A stretch of 5,611 nt of DNA from an uncultured Collinsella sp. (lineage in GTDB: Bacteria > Actinomycetota > Coriobacteriia > Coriobacteriales > Coriobacteriaceae), in contig UQIQ01000085.1 of NCBI GenBank assembly GCA_900541185.1, forward strand, positions 1-5,611, read 5' to 3'. Position 1 is the stretch's first letter, and each line of letters starts with the position of its first letter. Below are positions 1 to 4,947 of this stretch, one piece after another. The translations under genes and the position numbers were made by a program. The notes beneath the pieces are model-generated. The model did no database searches, was not told the origin of the DNA, and worked only from the letters and a program-made list of their open reading frames with translations.

Positions 1-48
1 TCTACACCTATTAAGTCGTCGGCAGCGTCAGATGTGTATAAGAGACAG
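1..48 (+). other. Illumina Nextera adapter remnant (sequencing artefact)
   Basis: These bases are synthetic. TCTACAC (1-7) is the 3' end of the P5 oligo, CTATTAAG (8-15) matches the i5 index I know as S518, TCGTCGGCAGCGTC (16-29) is the Nextera read-1 primer segment, and AGATGTGTATAAGAGACAG (30-48) is the 19-bp Tn5 mosaic end. Genomic sequence starts at base 49. Short apparent reading frames that start in this segment are therefore meaningless, and the mosaic end is not evidence of a resident Tn5. Confidence 0.98.
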
Positions 49-197
49 GTATTGCAACCCTGCGCTTCATGGTCGAGATCTCGGACGCGAGCGGTCTGGA
101 TCCGCTGCTGGCTTCCATCAGCAGTGTCGATTCGGTCTACGACGCGCGCCGTCTTATGCCCGGCGAAGGCGGAGCTCAGCTCAAACGCCGTGTGTAG
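49..197 (+). CDS. relA: RelA/SpoT-type (p)ppGpp synthetase/hydrolase, C-terminal fragment (5'-partial)
   Basis: The final 48 codons of a gene cut by the contig end are visible, ending at TAG 195-197. The residues ATLRFMVEISD, followed by LDPLLASISSVDSVYDARRLMPG, match the beta-alpha-beta end of the C-terminal ACT domain of long RelA/SpoT homologues, where an aromatic-rich strand is followed by a helix and a 'V..VYD..R' strand. The family makes and degrades the stringent-response alarmone (p)ppGpp in the cytoplasm, and its ACT/RRM region takes part in ribosome sensing and autoregulation. The catalytic domains are not in the window, so synthetase or hydrolase activity cannot be judged. A neighbouring metallo-hydrolase downstream of rel is, from memory, a common order in actinobacteria. 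Another ACT-domain protein is possible but less likely. Truncation is from the assembly edge, not gene decay. Confidence 0.75.
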
Positions 198-230
198 GTG
201 CGAGAGCCTCTCAGCATCATAGATATTGGT

Positions 231-268
231 TACGTTCGAGGCATCGTTTGGTGCCTCGAACGTATTTT
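231..268 (+). terminator. Perfect 13-bp hairpin, weak intrinsic terminator after rel
   Basis: Arms TACGTTCGAGGCA (231-243) and TGCCTCGAACGTA (252-264) are exact reverse complements around an 8-nt loop, followed by only four T residues (265-268). It lies 33 bases after the rel stop and ends 2 bases before the Shine-Dalgarno of the next gene. The short T run suggests a leaky terminator or an mRNA processing/stability element rather than a complete stop. Confidence 0.6.
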
Positions 269-270
269 AG

Positions 271-278
271 AAGGAGGG
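271..278 (+). promoter_or_regulatory. Shine-Dalgarno that decides the metallo-hydrolase start
   Basis: AAGGAGGG at 271-278 is a near-perfect Shine-Dalgarno. Three in-frame ATGs follow at 280, 286 and 295. Only 286 has normal spacing (7 nt); 280 is 1 nt away and 295 is 16 nt away, so 286 is chosen as the start. Confidence 0.75.
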
Positions 279-285
279 TATGCGC

Positions 286-969
286 ATGGGCGATATGACT
301 TTGGACCTGACACCCCGAGGTGCGGCTTCGATTGAGACACTCGTCAACGGCCCGATTCAGACCAACAGCTACGCCGTGATTTCGAATGACGAGTGCTTAA
401 TCGTCGATCCGGCGTGGGAGGGCGAGCGTCTTGTGGAGCATATCCGCACCGCGCATCCCGAGGTGCGCGTACTCGGCTCTGTCTGCACGCACGGTCATGC
501 CGACCATGTTGGCGGGGTTGCCGGGGTTCGAGCTGTCGTTGGCGACAGCGCACTATATGAGTTGTGCGCTAAGGACGTGACGGTACCTCGCGCAAATATC
601 GAGGAGCAGCGCGCCATGTGGGGTATCGAGACGCCCGATCCGGGTGAGCCGACGCGCTTGCTTGCCGAGGGCGATACAATCGAGGTGGGCGACGTCTGTC
701 TGCAGGTGATCGAGACGCCGGGGCATACGCCGGGCGGCATCGTCCTGTTCGCCGCGACCGAGCAGGGGAACATCGCCTTTGTGGGCGACACGCTTTTCCC
801 GGGCAGTCACGGTCGTACCGATCTTTCCGGCGGTGACGAGGCGGCGATTATGCGCTCGCTCTCCAAACTTGCCAAGACGCTTCCGCCCGATACCGTTTGC
901 TTGACGGGCCATGGCGATTCGACCACGATGGCGCGCGAACTTATGCAGAACCCGTTTATGCAGATGTAG
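286..969 (+). CDS. Glyoxalase II-like MBL-fold metallo-hydrolase
   Basis: This 227-residue protein has the complete metal site of the metallo-beta-lactamase fold. THGHADHVGG gives H69, H71, D73 and H74; ETPGHTPGG gives H147; FVGDTLF gives D168; LTGHGD gives H209. The GRTDL segment (176-180) is typical of the glyoxalase II / YcbL-GloC branch. These are dinuclear (usually Zn or Fe/Zn) cytoplasmic hydrolases, often acting on thioesters such as S-lactoylglutathione. The true substrate cannot be read from sequence, and many Gram-positives lack glutathione, so the name stays general. There is no signal peptide and the length is normal for the small branch of the family. It follows rel by 88 bases, across a perfect hairpin, so it may be co-transcribed by read-through. 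The start at 286 rests on the Shine-Dalgarno at 271-278; ATG 280 would add two residues. Confidence 0.9.
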   Translation: MGDMTLDLTPRGAASIETLVNGPIQTNSYAVISNDECLIVDPAWEGERLVEHIRTAHPEVRVLGSVCTHGHADHVGGVAGVRAVVGDSALYELCAKDVTVPRANIEEQRAMWGIETPDPGEPTRLLAEGDTIEVGDVCLQVIETPGHTPGGIVLFAATEQGNIAFVGDTLFPGSHGRTDLSGGDEAAIMRSLSKLAKTLPPDTVCLTGHGDSTTMARELMQNPFMQM

Positions 970-1114
970 GCTCGAAGCCGTCTTTCGAACCACGAAGACC
1001 GCTCAATCGTCAAGCTATTTTCCCCAGTGGGTCGATTCTGTGGGGCAAACGGTCAAAATTTGTCCAATCGGATGGTATTCGTGAACAAACGAACGTTTAT
1101 GCTCGGGTATGTCG

Positions 1115-1123
1115 TGGTAAAAT
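1115..1123 (+). promoter_or_regulatory. Extended -10 promoter of fba
   Basis: TGGTAAAAT at 1115-1123 is an exact TGn extended -10 followed by TAAAAT (5/6 to TATAAT). The -35 region around 1095-1101 is poor, which is tolerated in extended -10 promoters. The predicted start near 1130 would leave a 34-nt leader before the fba ATG. The rest of the 194-base gap 970-1163 shows only a weak imperfect hairpin (969-991, no T run) and no gene. Confidence 0.55.
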
Positions 1124-1163
1124 CTCAGGCGTTATCGGAGCAACCTTACAGGAGGTTTCTTTT

Positions 1164-2030
1164 ATGCTCGTCAACGCAGCAGACATGCTCAAGAAGGCCG
1201 AGGCCGGCAAGTACGCTCTCGGTGCCTTCAACACCAACAACCTCGAGTGGACCCTGGCTATTCTCCAGGCCGCCGAGGAGGCCAAGTCTCCGCTGATCCT
1301 TCAGTGCACCGCTGGTGCCGCTAAGTGGATGGGCGGTTTCAAGGTCTGCGCCGACATGGTCAAGGCTGCCGTCGAGGCCACGGGCGTTACCGTCCCCGTC
1401 GCCCTTCACCTCGATCACGGTTCTTACGAGGACTGCTTCAAGTGCATCGAGGCCGGCTTCACGTCCATCATGTATGACGGCTCTCACGAGGAGACCTTCC
1501 AGCTTAACCTCGACCGCACCAAGGAGCTCGTTGAGCTTGCCCACTCCAAGGGCATGTCCATCGAGGCCGAGGTCGGCGGCATCGGCGGCACCGAGGACGG
1601 CGTGACCTCCAACGGCGAGCTCGCTGACCCCGCTGAGTGCAAGCAGATTGCTGACCTGGGCGTCGACTTCCTCGCCTGCGGTATCGGCAACATCCACGGC
1701 GTGTATCCCGCCGACTGGGCTGGCCTTTCCTTCGAGCGTCTGGGCGAGATCAAGGCTCAGACCGGCGACCTGCCCCTCGTTCTGCACGGTGGTACCGGCA
1801 TCCCCGAGGATCAGATCAAGAAGGCCATCTCCCTGGGTATCTCCAAGATCAACGTCAACACCGATCTGCAGCTCGTCTTCGCCAAGGGCGTTCGCGAGTA
1901 TATCGAGGCTGGCAAGGATCAGCAGGGCAAGGGCTTTGACCCCCGCAAGCTCCTCAAGCCTGGTCGCGACAACATCGTTGCCCGCACCAAGGAGCTCATG
2001 GAGGAGTTTGGCTCCGTCAACAAGGCGTAA
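1164..2030 (+). CDS. fba: Class II fructose-1,6-bisphosphate aldolase
   Basis: The 288-residue protein reversibly cleaves fructose-1,6-bisphosphate to glyceraldehyde-3-phosphate and dihydroxyacetone phosphate in glycolysis and gluconeogenesis. The class II signatures are intact. VALHLDHGS (79-87) holds the catalytic Asp D84 and zinc ligand H85; IEAEVGGIGG (133-142) is the second signature; H178 in NIHGVY and H208 in LHGGTG are the remaining zinc ligands; NVNTD (230-234) binds substrate phosphate. The length is that of the short class IIB enzymes. AGGAGG at 1150-1155 lies 8 nt before ATG 1164. Upstream in-frame extension to 897 would run through the preceding gene and the promoter, and is rejected. 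Codons are strongly biased to C-ending choices, as expected for a highly expressed gene. A tagatose-bisphosphate aldolase is the main alternative, but there is no galactitol or tagatose context. Confidence 0.94.
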   Translation: MLVNAADMLKKAEAGKYALGAFNTNNLEWTLAILQAAEEAKSPLILQCTAGAAKWMGGFKVCADMVKAAVEATGVTVPVALHLDHGSYEDCFKCIEAGFTSIMYDGSHEETFQLNLDRTKELVELAHSKGMSIEAEVGGIGGTEDGVTSNGELADPAECKQIADLGVDFLACGIGNIHGVYPADWAGLSFERLGEIKAQTGDLPLVLHGGTGIPEDQIKKAISLGISKINVNTDLQLVFAKGVREYIEAGKDQQGKGFDPRKLLKPGRDNIVARTKELMEEFGSVNKA

Positions 2031-2052
2031 GTAGCGGTTTAACTTTCCCGTC

Positions 2053-2145
2053 GGAGGTCCCGTTCACCCTACGCTTTTCCCTTGCGCTCACCTGGCTTTG
2101 CCAGAAGTCGCGCAATGGGAAAAGCTTCGGGTGAACGGGGCCTCC
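2053..2145. repeat. 93-nt imperfect palindrome downstream of fba
   Basis: The arms pair almost along their full length. GGAGG (2053-2057) pairs with CCTCC (2141-2145), CCCGTTCACCC (2059-2069) with GGGTGAACGGG (2129-2139), GCTTTTCCC (2073-2081) with GGGAAAAGC (2117-2125), TTGCGC (2082-2087) with GCGCAA (2110-2115), and CTGGC (2092-2096) with GCCAG (2100-2104) around a TTT loop. That is about 37 pairs, counting one T-G wobble, interrupted by a 3x3 internal loop and small bulges. It starts 22 bases after the fba stop. There is no T run, so it is not a classical intrinsic terminator. It could be a REP/MITE-like dispersed element, or a 3' stabiliser of fba mRNA. I do not recognise the family. Confidence 0.85.
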
Positions 2146-2223
2146 TTCGTTAACTCGCCACAGGGTTACTGGGCTGAATTCATTTTTTATAGGTACCGTT
2201 TATCGGTGTTGAGGGTTCCTTTA

Positions 2224-2252
2224 TTGGGGCTTTCTTTTTATCTCGCTACAAT
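2224..2252 (+). promoter_or_regulatory. Promoter of the transglutaminase-like gene
   Basis: TTGGGG (2224-2229), a 17-nt spacer and TACAAT (2247-2252) form a good sigma-70-type promoter; the -10 matches 5/6. The expected transcript start is near 2259. The in-frame ATG at 2251 overlaps the -10 box and so cannot be the start if this promoter is used; ATG 2287 can. Confidence 0.55.
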
Positions 2253-2286
2253 GGACTTCAAGAGTTCTAATGACTTGGAGTTTGGC

Positions 2287-3759
2287 ATGGCTGTTATTAA
2301 TGTGCTGCCTTCGGATGGGAAGGTTATTGACGAGGGGCCGGTTGGTTGCTCTGTTGATGTTTGCAATGATGACTTCTGTTTTCTAGATATTGGCTTGCCA
2401 CCCGAGATCCTGCGTTTAAAGGACGCGGGGTATCTTTCGCAGGCTATTGAGGCTTGCGACCGCCTACTTGCCCAAGATCCCGATCCCTCGCTTGCTGCCT
2501 GCGTTCGTGCCGAGCGGTATCGCATGCTTGAGACGCCGCTTCATTTTTCGGTGTCGCGCGATCGAGCTATTGCGATGATTCGCGAGGAGTGGCCTGAGTT
2601 TACCGAGGAGCAGTTTGACGATCTGATTGACCGTAAGCGTATTGACTGGCGCTTTATCGACGGCGAGCTGTTCGTTCTCGACAACTTCCTCGATTCGCTT
2701 CGCGTATATCCCAAAGAGGTCCCCGGCATGCGTCCCGATTCTACGGACGGAATAGCACTGCGCAACGAGATGCTCAAGGAGATGGAGTCGCAAAACGGAT
2801 TGACTCGCGTTATTACGCTTCAGGCGTCCTTGTCTGTCCCCGGCGCTCTAGAGGGGGAGACCGTTTGCGCTTGGCTTCCCGTCGCGGCTGCCTGCCGTCA
2901 GCAGTCTCGGGTCGAGATTCTCGACATGACGCCGGAGGGTACTGTTGCTCCCGCGAACGCTTCGGCGCGTACCGCCTCGTGGTCTTCTTCGAGTGAGCGC
3001 TCATTCTCGGTGACCTATCGTTATCACATCGATGCCGCTTATCGCGATATCTATGGGGGTGCGCTTCCGGCGCATCCGTGTATGGACGCGCCGCTGTCCG
3101 AGGATATTTCCGAGGACCGTCCGCACATTGCATTCACGCCGTATCTGCAGCAGCTGACGGCCGGTGTTGCTGACGGACTCGAGGATCCGCTCGATCGCGC
3201 TCGTGCTATCTATGATTACCTGACACAGCATATCGACTATCGCTATCAGCCACCGTACCTGCTTTTGGGATCTATTGCCGACGACTGTGCGCATTCGCTC
3301 CGCGGCGATTGCGGCGTTATGGCGCTCACGTTTATCACCATGTGCCGCATCGCGGGGGTGCCTGCCCGTTGGCAGAGCGGCCTGTATGTTGCGCCCGATT
3401 CGGTGGGGCCGCACGATTGGGCTGAGTTCTATACGCCACAGACCGGTTGGCTTAACGCCGACGTATCGTTTGGTTCCTCGGCACGCAGGATGGGGGAGGA
3501 GTGGCGTCGTCGTCACTACTTTGGCAATCTCGACCCGTGGCGTATGGTGGCCAACAATCGATTCCAGGCTGAATTTGTGCCTGCTTTCGATGGTATGCGC
3601 GAGGATCCCTATGACAACCAGATGGGCGAGGCCTCGGTTGACGGACGTGGATGTCGTAAGCGGGAGATGTTACGCAAGGTTGAGCTTATCGGGTTGAGCT
3701 TATCGAAATGCTCGAAGTTCCATTTTCGGACTAATCAACAGAAAGCTGTGATAAACTAA
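2287..3759 (+). CDS. Transglutaminase-like superfamily protein with frameshifted C-terminus
   Basis: This 490-residue cytoplasmic protein has no signal peptide or membrane segment. Residues 300-395 are a Transglut_core-type domain (papain-like fold) with an intact triad: C342 in RGDCGVMALTF, H376 in GPHDWAEFY and D392 in LNADVSFG. The family includes peptidases and amide-modifying enzymes; the substrate is unknown. Residues 38-80 look helical and TPR-like, 85-150 are charged, and 175-250 look like a beta-rich sandwich before the core. ATG 2287 is chosen because GGAG (2277-2280) lies 6 nt upstream and a promoter ends at 2252; in-frame starts at 2098 (TTG, inside the palindrome) and 2251 lack support. 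A 14-bp tandem duplication (3678-3705) shifts the last codons. Without it the protein would end KVELIEMLEVPFSD at TAA 3732-3734, which looks more native than the present tail. Codon use is less biased than in fba or the ribosomal genes, which suggests modest expression. Confidence 0.85.
   Translation: MAVINVLPSDGKVIDEGPVGCSVDVCNDDFCFLDIGLPPEILRLKDAGYLSQAIEACDRLLAQDPDPSLAACVRAERYRMLETPLHFSVSRDRAIAMIREEWPEFTEEQFDDLIDRKRIDWRFIDGELFVLDNFLDSLRVYPKEVPGMRPDSTDGIALRNEMLKEMESQNGLTRVITLQASLSVPGALEGETVCAWLPVAAACRQQSRVEILDMTPEGTVAPANASARTASWSSSSERSFSVTYRYHIDAAYRDIYGGALPAHPCMDAPLSEDISEDRPHIAFTPYLQQLTAGVADGLEDPLDRARAIYDYLTQHIDYRYQPPYLLLGSIADDCAHSLRGDCGVMALTFITMCRIAGVPARWQSGLYVAPDSVGPHDWAEFYTPQTGWLNADVSFGSSARRMGEEWRRRHYFGNLDPWRMVANNRFQAEFVPAFDGMREDPYDNQMGEASVDGRGCRKREMLRKVELIGLSLSKCSKFHFRTNQQKAVIN
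3678..3705 (+). repeat. Exact 14-bp tandem duplication inside the transglutaminase-like gene
   Basis: GGTTGAGCTTATCG occurs twice back to back at 3678-3691 and 3692-3705. Fourteen is not a multiple of three, so one copy changes the reading frame. The single-copy version closes at TAA 3732-3734, before the tRNA promoter; the two-copy version reads on to 3759. Confidence 0.95.
3749..3757 (+). promoter_or_regulatory. Extended -10 promoter of tRNA-Leu
   Basis: TGATAAACT at 3749-3757 is TGn plus TAAACT, placing a transcript start near 3764, about 10 bases before the mature tRNA. No good -35 is seen. The element overlaps the present stop codon of the upstream gene. Confidence 0.45.
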
Positions 3760-3773
3760 CTCACGCATTACGT

Positions 3774-3860
3774 GCCCGAGTGGCGGAATTGGCAGACGCA
3801 GTGGACTCAAAATCCACCGTTGGCAACAACGTGCGAGTTCGAGTCTCGCCTCGGGCACCA
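3774..3860 (+). tRNA. tRNA-Leu (anticodon CAA)
   Basis: This is an 87-nt class II tRNA reading UUG codons. The acceptor GCCCGAG (3774-3780) pairs with CTCGGGC (3850-3856), followed by discriminator A and an encoded CCA (3858-3860). The D arm is GCG/CGC. The anticodon stem GTGGA/TCCAC (3801-3805, 3813-3817) encloses loop CTCAAAA with anticodon CAA at 3808-3810. The long variable arm CGTTG-GCAA-CAACG and the T arm GCGAG-TTCGAGT-CTCGC are both intact. A long variable arm with the CAA anticodon identifies leucine. Confidence 0.97.
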
Positions 3861-3879
3861 TACACGCAAGTGAGCGTTC

Positions 3880-3901
3880 AAGGGGGTCAAGGCCCCTTTT
3901 T
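3880..3901 (+). terminator. Intrinsic terminator of tRNA-Leu
   Basis: AAGGGG (3880-3885) pairs with CCCCTT (3893-3898) around a 7-nt loop, and the T run reaches 3901. TACACG (3861-3866) and CGTGTA (3902-3907) flank it as an outer inverted repeat and may also pair. Confidence 0.85.
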
Positions 3902-3931
3902 CGTGTACGTAATGTGATAACGCGCTGTACG

Positions 3932-3940
3932 TGTTATTAT
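3932..3940 (+). promoter_or_regulatory. Extended -10 promoter of the infC operon
   Basis: TGTTATTAT at 3932-3940 is TGn plus TATTAT (5/6 to TATAAT). It would start transcription near 3947, exactly where the first hairpin of the structured leader begins. No convincing -35 is seen. Confidence 0.5.
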
Positions 3941-3946
3941 TCGCAA

Positions 3947-4103
3947 GGCGTTGTTCCCGCAATGCCCTAAAGAGGAACCCGAGGGTTCCCACCTTTTGGC
4001 GCCAATGAGCAGCTGACTGGTCATACAACTTAGATTCCCTTCCTCAAATCGAGGAAGTCTATGTGTACGACCTGGTTGCTGAGAAGCGCCGGGTTATTTT
4101 TTT
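3947..4103 (+). promoter_or_regulatory. Structured infC-rpmI-rplT leader, probable attenuation system
   Basis: About 157 nt between the predicted start and the infC ribosome binding site fold into successive helices. These are GGCGTTG/CAATGCC (3947-3953, 3960-3966, loop TTCCCG), GGAACC-CGAG-GGTTCC (3974-3989), CTTCCTC/GAGGAAG (4039-4045, 4051-4057) and a terminator (4070-4103). Competing pairings exist: GGCGC (3998-4002) and AACCCG (3976-3981) are complementary to GCGCC (4086-4090) and CGGGTT (4090-4095) of the terminator's 3' arm, and loop TTCC (3954-3957) can pair with GGAA (3974-3977). In Bacillus subtilis the same operon is controlled by L20 through leader attenuation (Rfam L20_leader); whether this leader is homologous cannot be decided by eye. 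Binding by L20 is inferred from gene order. Confidence 0.7.
4070..4103 (+). terminator. Attenuator-type intrinsic terminator just before infC
   Basis: ACCTGG (4070-4075) pairs with CCGGGT (4089-4094), with one T-G wobble. The helix continues past a bulged T through TGCT/AGCG to a GAGA tetraloop (4081-4084), giving about 10 pairs. A TA and seven T residues follow (4097-4103). It ends only 6 bases before the infC Shine-Dalgarno with no other gene in between, so it can only act on infC operon transcription. Confidence 0.85.
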
Positions 4104-4109
4104 ATGAAT

Positions 4110-4115
4110 GGAGGT
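4110..4115 (+). promoter_or_regulatory. Shine-Dalgarno that selects the AUA start of infC
   Basis: GGAGGT at 4110-4115 lies 7 nt before ATA 4123-4125. The only in-frame ATG nearby (4108) overlaps this site and has only the terminator T run upstream, so it cannot be served by it. Confidence 0.8.
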
Positions 4116-4122
4116 AGGGAAA

Positions 4123-4677
4123 ATAGCTAAGTCTGATGACACTCGCATCAACGACGAGATCACTGCATCGTCGTGCCGTTTGATTGGCGTCGATGGCTCT
4201 CAGCTCGGCCTGTTCGCCATTCGCGATGCCCAGCGCGTCGCCGACGATCAGGGTCTCGACCTGGTCGAGATCGCTCCCAACGCGGAGCCGCCGGTCTGCA
4301 AGGTCATGGACTACGGTAAGTTCAAGTACCAGCAGGCCATGAAGGCCAAGGCTGCTCGTAAGAACCAGTCCAAGGTCGAGGTCAAGGAAATGAAGTTCCG
4401 ACCCAAGATCGACGTTGGCGACTACGAGACCAAGAAGGGCCACGTTCTGCGTTTCCTCAAGAAGGGCGCACGCGTTAAGATCACCATCATGTTCCGCGGC
4501 CGCGAGATGGCTCACCCGGAGCAGGGCCTTAACGTTCTCGAGCGTCTCGCCGAGGATCTCAAGCCTTACGCTACGGTCGAGTCCAAGCCTAAGATGGAAG
4601 GCCGTAACATGCTTATGCTGCTCGCCCCGATTAAGGGCGCCTTCGATGAGGATAAAGCGGCAAGCGATACTAAGTAA
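4123..4677 (+). CDS. infC: Translation initiation factor IF-3, AUA start
   Basis: IF3 binds the 30S subunit, prevents premature joining with 50S and checks start codon and initiator tRNA. The 184-residue product, close to the 180 of E. coli IF3, has the N domain (about 1-72) starting DDTRINDEI, the family signature around KVMDYGKFKYQQ (60-71), a lysine-rich linker (72-90), and the C domain (about 85-172) with EMKFRPKID, FLKKGARVKITIMFRGREM and NMLMLLAPI. A normal start codon is absent at the right place. The in-frame ATG at 4108 would add five residues but sits on the Shine-Dalgarno, whereas ATA 4123 is ideally spaced and gives the family-typical N-terminus. Rare starts (AUU in E. coli and B. 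subtilis infC) are the known basis of IF3 autoregulation. First gene of infC-rpmI-rplT, preceded by an attenuator. Confidence 0.93.
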   Translation: MAKSDDTRINDEITASSCRLIGVDGSQLGLFAIRDAQRVADDQGLDLVEIAPNAEPPVCKVMDYGKFKYQQAMKAKAARKNQSKVEVKEMKFRPKIDVGDYETKKGHVLRFLKKGARVKITIMFRGREMAHPEQGLNVLERLAEDLKPYATVESKPKMEGRNMLMLLAPIKGAFDEDKAASDTK

Positions 4678-4709
4678 CTAGTGTTCTGTAACCGATTAAG
4701 GAGTATTTC

Positions 4710-4901
4710 ATGCCTAAGATGAAGTCCCACAGCGGCACCAAGAAGCGTTTCCGCAAGACTGGTACCGGCAAGCTTATGCGCGCCAAGGCTTTCAAGAGCC
4801 ACATCCTGAGCAAGAAGTCCACCAAGCGTAAGCGTGGCTTCCGTCAGGAGACCGAGATTGCCGCTGCCGACCGCAAGGTCATCAAGTCGCGTCTCGCCTA
4901 A
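4710..4901 (+). CDS. rpmI: 50S ribosomal protein L35 (bL35)
   Basis: This 63-residue, strongly basic protein of the large ribosomal subunit has the L35 signature MKSHSGTKKRFRKTGTGK (4-21) followed by the KSTKRKRGFR segment (36-45). The length is normal (family about 64-66). The start ATG 4710 has AAGGAG (4698-4703) 6 nt upstream. It sits 32 bases after infC and 46 bases before rplT with no terminator on either side, so it is the middle gene of the conserved operon. Codons are of the highly expressed type. In E. coli, L20 represses translation from this gene; here the visible control point is the leader before infC. Confidence 0.97.
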   Translation: MPKMKSHSGTKKRFRKTGTGKLMRAKAFKSHILSKKSTKRKRGFRQETEIAAADRKVIKSRLA

Positions 4902-4947
4902 GTTCGCGTTCCCGTTTTTCGTTTTACCGTCTAGGAGTTGATAGAAC

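Noticed and set aside
30..48. Tn5/IS50 mosaic end as evidence of a natural transposon
   Set aside because: It is preceded directly by Nextera primer, index and P5 sequence, so it is library adapter.
1022..1044. CCCCA...TGGGG inverted repeat before fba as a terminator or operator
   Set aside because: The stem is only 5 pairs with a 13-nt loop and no T run, so it is within chance expectation.
897..1163. An in-frame N-terminal extension of the fba gene starting at TTG 897
   Set aside because: It overlaps the end of the metallo-hydrolase gene in another frame and runs through the fba promoter. The Shine-Dalgarno at 1150-1155 and the family-typical N-terminus fix the start at 1164.
1146..1787. 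A 213-codon open frame on the minus strand across fba
   Set aside because: It is antisense to a highly biased conserved gene, has Leu/Val/Gly/Ala-rich composition typical of reverse shadows, and resembles no known protein.
2098..2286. A longer transglutaminase-like protein starting at TTG 2098 or ATG 2251
   Set aside because: The first lies inside the long palindrome and has low-complexity hydrophobic residues with no Shine-Dalgarno. The second overlaps the -10 box of a good promoter. ATG 2287 has GGAG at correct spacing.
3838..3860. tRNA-Leu 3' end as an integration (att) site of a mobile element
   Set aside because: No integrase and no second copy of the tRNA 3' end appear in the window. 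The sequence runs directly into the terminator and the infC operon.
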